From Taxillus chinensis (lineage: Eukaryota > Streptophyta > Magnoliopsida > Santalales > Loranthaceae), in NCBI GenBank assembly GCA_023512835.1, contig CM042089.1:55423427-55487426 (forward strand): a stretch of 64,000 bases of DNA. The letters run 5' to 3'. Below, one piece after another: positions 44,895-53,893 of this stretch. The translations under genes and the position numbers were made by a program. Position 1 is the stretch's first letter. Every line of letters starts with the position of its first letter. The notes below the pieces were generated by a model. That model saw only the letters and a program-made list of their open reading frames with translations. It had not been told where the DNA came from and searched no databases.

Positions 44895-46337
44895 CTAAGT
44901 AGCACGACGCCTTTTCCTCTGGGGTGGTCGCTTTCCTGCCTCTTCCCTCTGCTTCAATATGGTCTCGACTGTTTTTCCCTCAACTGTAACCGTTGAAGAG
45001 CTCCTTCTAGGGATGCTTCTAGCCTTTGGATCTGCTGTCTGAGATTCTGATTCTCTTGGAGGATCGCCCTCATGTCCGTAGTCAATTGTGGCTTGTGTTG
45101 TGCCCTCCAGGATATGTATGCCGGATAAACACCAGATTTTTGGATCGTTGGGTTGGATTTTGTGTGGGATGGACCATGCCTGATACATCTTTTTGCCTTT
45201 TTCTGGTTAGCATGGTTTTATCATAGGTGAAGTCACAATCTTCCATTCCAAAGAGAACTTGGGATAATCTGATTACGCCCAACTTGTCTTCCGCCCTGCA
45301 GTGGTGCATATGCAGTGCCTCCCCAAGGGCCTAAAAGTGGAACCCAATTGTAGTCCCCGCAGCTATATGTCATGGAGACTACCGGCATCCAGGGAGCAGT
45401 CCAGGTAATGTCAGCTTCTATGAGGTTCTCTAACTTCTTCCTCCAGTCTTCAAAGCCTTTTGGTAAGCTCCACTTGCTAAGCAAAATATCCAATAGTGTC
45501 GTGGCTGGCACTCGATAAACAGCATGAAAACGAGGAACAATACAAGGAAAATGACCCTGCAGCCATGTGCATAGAAGAGGCAGGCACCCCATGAACTTCC
45601 CCGAGCCCATACTCCTCAGATAAGTAAGAGATCGAATGGTTTCGGCCAATATAGCAGGAGTAGGGTCACATCCTTTGAGTACTTGTTGAACCAAATCCAC
45701 AATTGCTCCGTCGATGTGGGACGGGATCCTTGGGAAGATTATTAGCCCGTATATGGCTATTGTAAGTAATTTGTGCGTCCCTACTTCTGTTGCAGTCTGC
45801 ATCATTTTTGCTATCGTTGCCCATGAAAGATATTCTCGCCCACCATATTTTGTAGGCACTGGTGAGTCCCAAACTGGCTTCCCCATTATCTCAGAAAATG
45901 CTCTTTAACATGATTTTCTGGGCTCTGGTAAATAAATCTTCATGTTGTTTTCTCTTGGGATATCCAACAATCTTCTGTATTCTTCTATGGTAGGAACAAG
46001 ATCTATCTTTGTTGAAGTCGAAGCATCGCCGTCGAGGGTCCCAGAAATAGATTGATGCCCCAAGCATATCCTTGTCGACTAGTAGCTCGGTTATATGGAG
46101 CAAATCTCCAAACTGTTGTGTATAGATGTTTTTCCTTTCGTCTGACCACTGATGCCATATAGTCTGTAATTCTTTGGTGTAGTCTAACTGATCTTCTATG
46201 ATAACCCGCTCGGCCTTACATGCCTTTCCTGTTGAAAAATCTCCAAGGCGACTCTGAATGTCCCCAGATGCTTGGGCCACCACTGTGACGGCCTTCTTGT
46301 CATTAAGGCCTTTTAGGAGATGACTGAATGTTGCCAT
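44895..46337 (-). pseudogene. extra first ORF of the Tat element (DUF7745-like)
   Basis: Starts at ATG 46337 (MATFSHLLKGL), about 590 bases from the primer site, and precedes gag. A segment with SIYFWDPRRRCFDF and a Tyr/Pro-rich strand motif, continued in the next frame (45886-45233) by LTIAIYGLIIFPR and HFPCIVPRFHAVYR, resembles the plant-specific DUF7745 family (recalled from memory) found in Ogre/Tat ORF1. One-base shifts at about 45895 and 45250 break it. A coiled, basic C-terminus ends near 44895. The role of ORF1 is unknown. Confidence 0.65.
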
Positions 46338-46930
46338 GTGCCTATGTGAATGTTATGTTATGCATAATGACATGTTAGGATGATAGTTTAAAATATTAAG
46401 GTACTCTGTACAAGAAACAAAAACAGGTATTAAGGCAAGTATTTTGTACAAGAGATGCTTTTAACAACTACCCTGCAAAACAGAGGTTAGCGTGGTATTG
46501 AATGATCAAACAACATGTGGGTTTAATGCCCCTAGTGGGCCTTACTAATCCTATCTTATTCATTGGTCCCCAAGCTTCCTCTATAGAGGGCTCCGTACAC
46601 CATGGGATTTACCGGAGGGGGGCCTTAAAAAGACGAGCCTTAAAAGGACCTCAAGCTTGAGTGAGGAGTTCGAGGCCTCTTTGCGGATAATGATCAACGC
46701 GCAGGGGACCTTACTAAACCTCGCTAACCTAAATGGTGAGATAAACCCGGGTATAGGGTTATGCATGGATGCAACAGTTAAGGAAAACAGTAAATCATAA
46801 CTATCATGTCATTTCAAAGTATATACATCATAACCAACTGTTAAGCAAGCGCAAATATATACAATTAAGTAAAAACAAAAGCAACCTCCTACTCTTAATT
46901 CTAGGCCTAACTCTCTACAATTATACAGCG
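46338..46930 (-). other. Tat leader between primer site and ORF1
   Basis: About 590 bases with no gene. It is mostly AT-rich near 46760-46900 and has a GC-richer stretch at 46560-46720. Confidence 0.6.
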
Positions 46931-46948
46931 TCCCCAGCGGAGTCGCCA
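46931..46948 (-). promoter_or_regulatory. primer binding site (Tat)
   Basis: On -, TGGCGACTCCGCTGGGGA follows the LTR by two bases. The position and TGG start fit a tRNA 3' end; related Ogre elements are reported to use tRNA-Arg, but the exact tRNA was not verified here. Confidence 0.82.
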
Positions 46949-46950
46949 GC

Positions 46951-48996
46951 TGTTATCACTCATTTTCGTCCGGGCCGAACCCAAATGATAAAATATACAG
47001 AGTCGCCACCAACCGTTTTTGGGGTACAGTTGGATACCCTCTACCTTGAGTAGTTAAGATGTGGTCTGTGTTACCAGGAGATGGGTTCGGGAGTTGGTTA
47101 CGTGTTGGGAAGGTTTTAGCACCCCTACAACGCCCTTTCGGTACCTGTCTTAGGAGGAGGAGGTTTCTATTTGTTTTTTTTTTTTTTTTTTTTTTTTTTG
47201 TTTTTTGCTTTTATTTTTGCTTTTATTTTTTATTTTTTTATTTTTTTATTTTTATTTTTATTTTTTTTTTAAAATCACATTTAATCTAAATCTAATACTC
47301 AAAATTTTATTTTAATCCGTCACATGCTAATTAATTAATAGGCTTAATTACTACTCACGAGCTAATTATTAAATTTAAAAGTTAAAGGTTAAATTTAATT
47401 ATCATAATCTAAGTACAAATTATTTAAATTAGCCTAATTATTTACTAAATTTTAAATATGAAAATTAATTACAAAAGTTAATTAATAATTTATCTAATTA
47501 CTAATGTTATTTAATTCATTACGCGCTAATTAATTAATTACTAGGCTTACTTGAAAAGTTAATTACTTGACATGCCTAAACTTGAAAAGTTAATTACAAA
47601 CTAACTAATTATGCTAATTTAATTATACTAAATTATACTAATTAAAAACTAACTAACTAATTAACTAAATATGCTAAAATTAACTAATTAAAATTATGCT
47701 AATTATGCTAAAAAAAACTAACTAACTAATTATGCTAATTATAAAGTAACTACTAATTTACTACACAAAATAATAATAAAAATTAAAGAAGGAAAGGAAT
47801 AAAAACCTGGAATATCGTGGACCGAGGGCGCCCTTCTCCCGAATGCCTCCTTTTTTCGCAAAAGAAGGGAAAAGAAAATTAATTTGACTATAACCGTGCT
47901 TCTTTTTTAGAACCATGGTTAAGTTTACACTTTACTCTCTTTTTTGAGTTTTGTGTAATTGATGGATGGTGTGTTTTGGAAGGGAGAGAGGACCCCTTTA
48001 TATAGGAGTCATGGAGAAGGAAATTTTGTAAAACCTCCAATGTGGGATTTCCATTTTTTTTATTTTTATGATTATTATTATTAAGAAGTCAAATAAGGGG
48101 TGCGGGGTCTGTTCATGCAACAAGAACCCGGTACTATTCATGCAACAAGAATCCAGGTACTATTCACGAATAGGACATGAACAAGACCCTGAGTACTATT
48201 CACGATTTTTTTTTTTTTTTTGAATCTTATGTCGGCCACGCCTGGTCACCGGGATGGTTTTATTTATTTATTTATTTAACCTATATATGTATATATATAC
48301 CCACGAGATAACACAAACATGCAACCGCAATTTATTTAGGACTCCATGGTAGAGATATTACATGATTCAACCTAAAATATATTCTGTGGCCATTGCCATT
48401 ACATACAAGAGGATGATAAAAGCAAGGAGGGGAATGAAAGCACCGCCAACATAGGATACACAATAGTACACGCCAGCACTAGCACCGTTAGCACGCACTT
48501 CGCCCAGTCAGCCATTTTCGCAGAAGAGGAGGCAAAAACGTGGGGAATTGAAGAAGAAAGTTTGAAGAGTGGTAGAGTGGAAATTGTATGAGTGAAGGAG
48601 AGGAATGAGGGTGTATTTATAGGGTGAAAAAGTGGCCGTTGGTGGAGAATATAGCCGTTGGAAATAGTGCCGTGACCGTTGGAACAGTGCCATGACCGTT
48701 GGAACAGTGCCGTGACCCTTTTTTTTTTTTTGTCCGAGAAAATCTTTGTTTGAAAAATAAAAATGTAGACATACAACATGCTCTAAGGTTTTATATTTTT
48801 TGTTTTTGAAATTTTTTATTTTGTTTTTTTTTTGTTTTTGTTTTTGTGCTTTACATATATAATTAACATCACACCCTTTAAATTAACAGTCACACCTTTT
48901 TATTTATCTATACAAAGTGAATGATAAATATGAAATAATATAAAGCTAAAATGAAATGAATATGTATGTCCAACCCGGACAAAATGGGGTCCAACA
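46951..48996 (-). repeat. 5' LTR of the Tat element
   Basis: On + TGTTATCACTC...GTCCAACA, 2046 bp, nearly identical to 33475-35523. Differences are mainly in poly-T length (near 47170-47200) and in a few bases. TATAAATA on - at 48621-48614. A small ORF of 38 codons on - follows at 48515-48399. Confidence 0.93.
48399..48515 (-). CDS. small hydrophobic ORF in the Tat 5' LTR
   Basis: ATG at 48515 on - lies about 100 bases after a TATA box and a CT-rich leader. It encodes 38 residues starting MADWAKCVLTVLVLAC, hydrophobic and able to form one membrane helix, with a stop at 48399. The 3' LTR copy has one base less in GGGCG and would stop after 8 codons. It is not recognised as a family member. 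It could be an uORF-like peptide or chance. Confidence 0.35.
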   Translation of the reverse strand: MADWAKCVLTVLVLACTIVYPMLAVLSFPSLLLSSSCM

Positions 48997-49001
48997 AGTA
49001 T

Positions 49002-49688
49002 TACGGAGTAAGGATCCGAGCTTGGTTTAACACGGAGTAAGGAACATTACACCGGATTCAAGAAGACGCTACTTCAACTTATCTCTTCGTATTTAAAGTC
49101 ACCAGCTCGCTGCTTCCCAATGTAAGACAAACTTGTTGAGAACTTAAAACATCTTAAACTTGGATAATCCGGATATGTGGACACAACTTTAACTACACTT
49201 GGGAACTTACAAAGACTCTTATGCGTTGCAAACCCAAGATCTTGAAGACCACATCCGCAGCAATTGAGGCAGAGAGATTTCCGAGAAACAGTAAATGTGC
49301 ATAATGTCCAGAACAACAAGTTCCAAGGTTGTCTCTTCTGGATGTCTCTATAAATAGCAACATTTGTATACTTTATAAGTGTTCGCGAGTGAGTGTGTAA
49401 TAGTTTTTGTGCATGTACCAAAGCTTATTGAGATCATAGAGGCTAGCATGTGAGTACATTGTAAACAGAGTGTTAAAGAGTTGTCAAGTAGGTCTAAAAG
49501 CTTTCAAGCTTTAGTCTGCTTCCACTATGTTGTACTTATCATACTAATAATGAAACAAAATACTTCCACTATCTGGTTATCTTCCGCATTGATTCTATCT
49601 CTTAACCAGATAAGTGTTGTGTCAAAGAGTTAGAAAAGAGTTTCAATAAGAGCCTATTCACCTCCCTCTAGGCTTCAAGGGACCAACA
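49002..49688 (+). repeat. 3' LTR of SIRE-2 (type 2), second part
   Basis: Continues 32877-33474 after the Tat insertion and ends CCAACA at 49688. Closely matches 18310-18995, with a TATA box at about 49350 and AATGAAACAAAA where the other copy has AATAAAAC. Confidence 0.9.
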
Positions 49689-49693
49689 ACTAT

Positions 49694-50405
49694 TTTCTTA
49701 GTTAACAAATTCTGAATAATAAAGTGCTTATGGAAGAATTGCACAGTAAAGGAAGATCTAGCTGTAAGTGCACCCATAGAAACTAAGTCGATATTAACTG
49801 TGGTACAAATAAAACATCTTCTAGTATAAGATCATGTTGCAGCTTGACATCGCCAACAAGATGTACTGAAAGTTGCAATTGATTTGGTAGTGTCACCACT
49901 ATATATTTGATCTTGTGTAATGATAGGAAAACACCTGCTCTTGAACAAATGTGATGAGTGGCTCCCGAATCCATTATCCAAAAAGGTCCCGATAAAATGG
50001 GAGAAGTCACAGGACAAAGAGAAACAAGTCCCTGTGAGACAGTCTGTTGTACTAGCTCCGAATCATTTCCTGGCTTAGATGAGTTGCTAAGGTGAGATGA
50101 TAGCATAGACATGAATTGATGATATTGATGAGGGGGGAGTATTAATCCGTTCATTCATATCTTGTGGCTCTGGAATGGATCCATCTATAAATCCCAATTT
50201 GTTCTTGACAGAGAGAGCAATCAGCATTGCCCGATGCTAGCTAGTGTAATTCTCGCCATTGAGTTCTCGAAAAACGAGTATTTGCCCCGGACCATCTAAA
50301 TGATAAATATAGTACGAACTTGTTGGTTCATCCATGCCAATCCGAGTCTGATTGTTGTTTTAGGGATTAGAAGTCATCGCGCCGAAGGAAGAGACGATTA
50401 AAAGT
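49694..50405 (-). pseudogene. gag-pro: Ty1-copia element on -: gag remnant and protease
   Basis: On -, the frame at 50154-49783 has the protease active site FWIMDSGATHHIC and LVGDVKLQHDLILEDVLFVP. Before it, about 50340-50160 encodes the N-terminal piece of the UBN2/gag_3-type capsid (DGPGQILVFRELNGENYTS, LIALSVKNKLGFIDGS) with a TAG where Trp is expected. The rest of gag is missing: this piece joins directly to the linker before the protease, so most of the capsid domain and any zinc knuckle have been deleted. The same element continues at 17588-16966. Confidence 0.82.
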
Positions 50406-50417
50406 GCTCTGATACCA
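50406..50417 (-). promoter_or_regulatory. primer binding site, initiator tRNA-Met (copia on -)
   Basis: GCTCTGATACCA on + is the reverse complement of TGGTATCAGAGC; it abuts the LTR start TGTTGAATATC. Confidence 0.92.
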
Positions 50418-50939
50418 TGTTGAATATCACCAACCTTAAAACATAGCAGAGCAAAGGAAAAAAGGAAGAAGAAAGTACAGAGAGCAAAAGAGAATTTAAC
50501 TCAATTTCAATAACTCAAGCAATTACAAACATGCCACGAATAGCCGTTACAACCATACAAAAATTTAAAAAAAAAAAGACTAAGCAAATATGAATAGCAA
50601 TGGCTCCATGGACCAGGTAAACATCTGGCAAGCTTAATAGAAAAAGCAAAGCAAGCACAGTGGTTGGATGGCTGTGTATGGAGAAGGGGGCAAGCAGAGG
50701 CTGCGTCGCTGTGGGGGGACGTGATGCCAACTGATTGAGGCTGGAGCTAGAGCGATGAGGGTGACTGTGATTGGTTAGGAGGCTTCCCGATTCAGCCAGA
50801 TCTGGGATGCGATTATAGGAAGAGCAGGCTGAATGAGACAAAAGACGGAAGGTGAATGCCACTAGTTTTTTTTAACCTGCATGTCAGACCAGGGGACGAA
50901 GATGGAGGCAGGATGCTACGCTGCTATGGGGGGAGGTGT
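50418..50939 (-). repeat. 5' LTR of the copia element on - (outer end lost)
   Basis: On - it ends ATATTCAACA at 50418. The other end has no CAACA-type terminus before Athila sequence begins at 50940, so the outer end appears to be missing. An open frame on - (50862-50515) lies in this LTR but has no domain. Confidence 0.75.
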
Positions 50940-51031
50940 GATCCGTATAACTTGTGTCTATAGGTTTTGCAAAAAACCTATAGACACACTATGCAAGGAT
51001 ATGCAAGGATAAAATGAACTTAGCTCCCCCT
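50940..51031. other. fold-back junction between copia LTR and Athila-A
   Basis: 50940-50971 is the reverse complement of the Athila LTR end (61245-61276). It is followed after 4 bases by the direct copy of part of the same sequence (50973-50988), giving a 16-bp perfect hairpin (50953-50968 with 50973-50988). Then 43 bases of filler (with a doubled TGCAAGGAT) lead to the first Athila-A base that matches copy B. Confidence 0.85.
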
Positions 51032-52152
51032 CCATCAAAATCAATGGAGTCTCGAATGACGCCATTAAGCTGCGACTCTTCCCGTTTTCCCTGAAGGACC
51101 GAGCTCTTGGTTGGTTCCAGTCCCTACCTGCTGGCAGCATACACACATGGGACCAAATGGTGGAAAAGTTTCTCTCCAAGTACTTTCCACCAACAAGAGT
51201 TATTCATTTAAGGAGCCAAATAAATCAATTCACCTAGCACGGTGATGAGTCACTATACGAGGCCTGGGAGCGATTCAAAGACTTGGTTAAGAGGTGTCCT
51301 AATCATGGCAAGCCAGAATGGTTACAAGTCGAATCTTTTTATGCAGGTCTGCACGCAAATACAAGGAGCATGATAGATGCAGCTGCTGGAGGAGTGTTCA
51401 TGATGATGGAACCTTCTGCAGCAGTGGAGCTTATAGAGAGAATGGCGTTGTCCAACTGCCAATGGTCTAATGACAGGCGCCCTAGAGCTGAGCCGGTGAC
51501 TGCGGTATCAAATTCATCAAATTCAACTCAGTTCGATGAGTTGACAAGGAAGATGGAGTTACCCGCGAGCAAATGTCGGTAATTGCTGTTCGTATGGAGG
51601 GCGAACCCGAATAACCAAAGGCAAGTCTCGAAGACGCTGCTGCAGCCCAGCTATACGAAGAAGCCCAATATGTTGGGAATCGAGGTGGAGGATTCCAGAG
51701 ACAATTTCGGAACCCAAACCAGCACGGGAATCCTCCGCAGCCCAAGAACTTCCCGAATCGGGGAGGACCTCACCAATTTCAACAACGGCCTTACTTATGG
51801 CAAAGGCGATTAAGGTCCCTGCGATCGGAGCAACACCGTATGGAGAACATTCTCGCCACAACTTCTCCTGGGTTCCAGAAGATGCCTCAACGAAGGAGGA
51901 AGACAAAGAGAAGGCAAAGGATGAAGAGATGCAGAATTTCTTTTATCAATTTGCTAAGCAAGCAAGCGACGAGAATGAGTAAGGGGGAGACGAGGATTGA
52001 GTCCCTTACCACTTTCGTCCAGGATCTTGGGGCTGCCATGAAGAATATAGAAGCGCCAGATTGGCCAGCTAGCAAATCTTGTTAGGCCATCTTCATCAAA
52101 TACTTTTCCTAGCACTACGGAGGTCAACCCAAGGGAGCAATGCAAAGCTATA
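51032..52152 (+). pseudogene. gag: gag, 5'-truncated (Athila-A)
   Basis: Starts inside the core at IKINGVSDD-type sequence and continues through RSMIDAAAGGVFMMM. A TAG at 51235-51237 stands where copy B has CAG (62049-62051), a direct case of a new stop. A frameshift near 51560 and further small changes break the Gln-rich tail, which then reads in different frames to 52152. The first about 390 bases of gag known from copy B are missing, as is the leader. Confidence 0.85.
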
Positions 52153-53067
52153 ATGCTTCGAAGTGGGAAAGAACTACCAGCTGGAAAGAAGAACATCGAG
52201 CCAACCAAGGAGGAGTCGAACGGTATGCCCCAGGAGGAAGCTAAGGAAGGAGATGCTGAGCAACGTAAGGACCAGAAGGAAAAGGTTGGGAGTAGTGAAC
52301 CGACATCCCGCCAACCTGAAGTTAGCTCTCCCGTTCCGTATCAACCTCCTATGCTGTATCCTCAGAGGCTGCGGAAAAAGAAATTAGATGCTCGGTTCCA
52401 GAAATTCTTAGATGTATTCAAGAAGTTGGAGGTGAACATCCCATTCATAGAAGCCTTGGAGCAGATGCCTGGATATGTCAAATTTTTAAAGGATCTACTG
52501 TCCAAGAGGCGAAGTTACACTGATTGTGAGATAGTGGCTCTCACAAATGACATCAGTGCAGTGGTGCAGCACAAGCTACCACCCAAGCTTAAAGATCCGG
52601 GTAGTTTCACTCTGACATGCACCATTGGCACCTCGCAATTGGAGCAAGCCCTATGTGATTTAGGGGCGAGTATAAATCTGATGCCAATGTCCATCTATCG
52701 GCGACTGGGCTTGACTGGAATAAAGCCCACTTCCATATCTTTACAATTTGCCGATCGCTCGATAGGAAAGCCGGCGGGCATTATTGAAGATGTTTTAATC
52801 AAGGTGGATTGCTTTATCTTCCCAGTGGACTTTGTTGTTTTGGAAATGGAGGAAGATAAAGGAGTCCAACTGATTCTTGGAAGGCCATTCTTGAGTACCG
52901 GAAGGGCCTTGATCGATGTAAACTCAGGGGAGTTGACGCTGCGTGTGGATGAAGACGCAGTGGTGTTCAACATGGAGCGTTCGATGCGCAAGGCGAATGA
53001 TCATTCCAGCTGTTATTGGATTGATCAGATTGCTGAATTCGTGGACAGCTACTTCAAGAAAGCTTGA
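52153..53067 (+). CDS. pro: gag tail and aspartic protease (Athila-A)
   Basis: Open for 304 codons from ATG 52153, which lies inside the original gag-pro frame. It has an acidic/basic linker with KLDARFQKFLDVFKKLEVNI, the capsid-to-protease joint, then the protease: CDLGASINLMPMSIYRRLGL (active site) and FVVLEMEEDKGVQLILGRPFLS. The stop at 53065-53067 comes shortly before RT. It would cut the polyprotein. It is nearly identical to copy B at 62699-63892. Confidence 0.87.
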   Translation: MLRSGKELPAGKKNIEPTKEESNGMPQEEAKEGDAEQRKDQKEKVGSSEPTSRQPEVSSPVPYQPPMLYPQRLRKKKLDARFQKFLDVFKKLEVNIPFIEALEQMPGYVKFLKDLLSKRRSYTDCEIVALTNDISAVVQHKLPPKLKDPGSFTLTCTIGTSQLEQALCDLGASINLMPMSIYRRLGLTGIKPTSISLQFADRSIGKPAGIIEDVLIKVDCFIFPVDFVVLEMEEDKGVQLILGRPFLSTGRALIDVNSGELTLRVDEDAVVFNMERSMRKANDHSSCYWIDQIAEFVDSYFKKA

Positions 53068-53887
53068 TCAATGAAAGCTTGGATCACGAATTGCAGCAGG
53101 TGGATTTTGCTGAGACGGAACCGGAAGAGACTTATGAAGTGCTGAAAGACCAAACTGAGCAGCAGCCTTCCTTAACTGAATCCTCAGCACTCATGGAACC
53201 CTTGCCAGTTCTGAAGCAACTCCTAGAACATCTGAGGTACGAGTTTTTGGATACACAAGGGCGTTACCCTGTGATAGTAGCTGCATCCTTAACAGTAGAA
53301 GAAACCAGGCAGCTACTAGAAGTCTTACGGGAGCATAAGCAGGCCCTGGGGTGGTCTCTGGATGATATAAAAGGTATAAGTCCAGCGGTCTGCATGCACA
53401 AGATACTGATGGAGGAGTCGTATACTCCTACTGTAGAGCGCCAACGCAGGCTTAATCCTGCAATGAAGGAAGTTGTTGGCAAGGAGATTCTGAAGTGGAG
53501 GAAAGCGGGCATCATATATGCCATTTCAGATAGCTCCTGGTTAGTCCAGTACAAGTGGTTCCCAAGAAGGGCGGCATGACAGTGATACGCAATGAGAAGA
53601 ACGAGCTCATTCCATCCCGCACAGTGACCGGGTGGCGCGTGTGTATTGATTACCGCAAGCTGAATAAAGCCACGCGTAAGGACCACTTTCCGTTACCTTT
53701 CATTGATCAAATGCTAGATCGGTTAGGTGGCTACCCATATTATTGTTTTCTGGATGGTTATTCTGGATACAATCAGATAGCAGTTGCCCCGGAGGATCAA
53801 GAGAAGACTACATTCACGTGCCCTTTTGGCACGTATGCTTTCCGGCGTATGCCATTTGGTCTTTGCAACGCACCTGCTACTTTCTAG
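53064..53887 (+). pseudogene. pol: RT N-terminal half (Athila-A)
   Basis: The frame 53064-53579 has the linker ending KGISPAVCMHKI, RLNPAMKEVVGKEILKW and the start of the fingers (AGIIYAISDSSW). A frameshift near 53555 moves to [36 protein letters not shown] and FLDGYSGYNQI, then RRMPFGLCNAPATF. It ends with TAG at 53885-53887, where Gln (CAG) is normal. The palm motif with the catalytic Asp pair is in the next segment, in the same frame. Confidence 0.88.
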
Positions 53888-53893
53888 AGGTGT

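Larger units (their letters stand above)
33475..48996 (-). mobile_element. Tat-lineage (Ogre/Retand-like) Ty3-gypsy element, structurally complete, 15.5 kb
   Basis: Two LTRs of 2049 and 2046 bp, nearly identical, and a 5-bp target duplication frame it. Read on -, the order is 5' LTR (48996-46951), primer site, an extra first ORF (DUF7745-like), gag, protease, a G-patch segment, RT, RNase H, a second RNase H, integrase, a minisatellite-bearing 3' region, and the 3' LTR (35523-33475). Size, extra 5' ORF, G-patch and dual RNase H are marks of the Tat/Ogre group. Several frameshifts and stops make it non-autonomous, but the near-identical LTRs make it one of the younger insertions here. Confidence 0.93.
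17589..49688 (+). mobile_element. composite SIRE-type nest (SIRE-2) inside the copia element
   Basis: Both outer ends are SIRE LTRs of type 2 on + (17589-18995 and the split copy 32877-33474 plus 49002-49688). Between them are gag on +, two gag pieces and a type-1 LTR on -, and a Tat LTR remnant. No SIRE pol is present. A Tekay element and a Tat element are later insertions. Without the two later insertions the SIRE part is only about 7.5 kb, so it was a rearranged, non-autonomous unit. Confidence 0.75.

Noticed and set aside
48399..48515. Small Tat LTR ORF as a DUF3339-type gene
   Set aside because: Only the first residues (MADW) agree; the rest does not fit.
50515..50862. 115-codon open frame on - as a gene
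   Set aside because: It lies inside the copia LTR, has no known domain, and Ser/Pro/Leu-rich composition can arise from CT-rich DNA.
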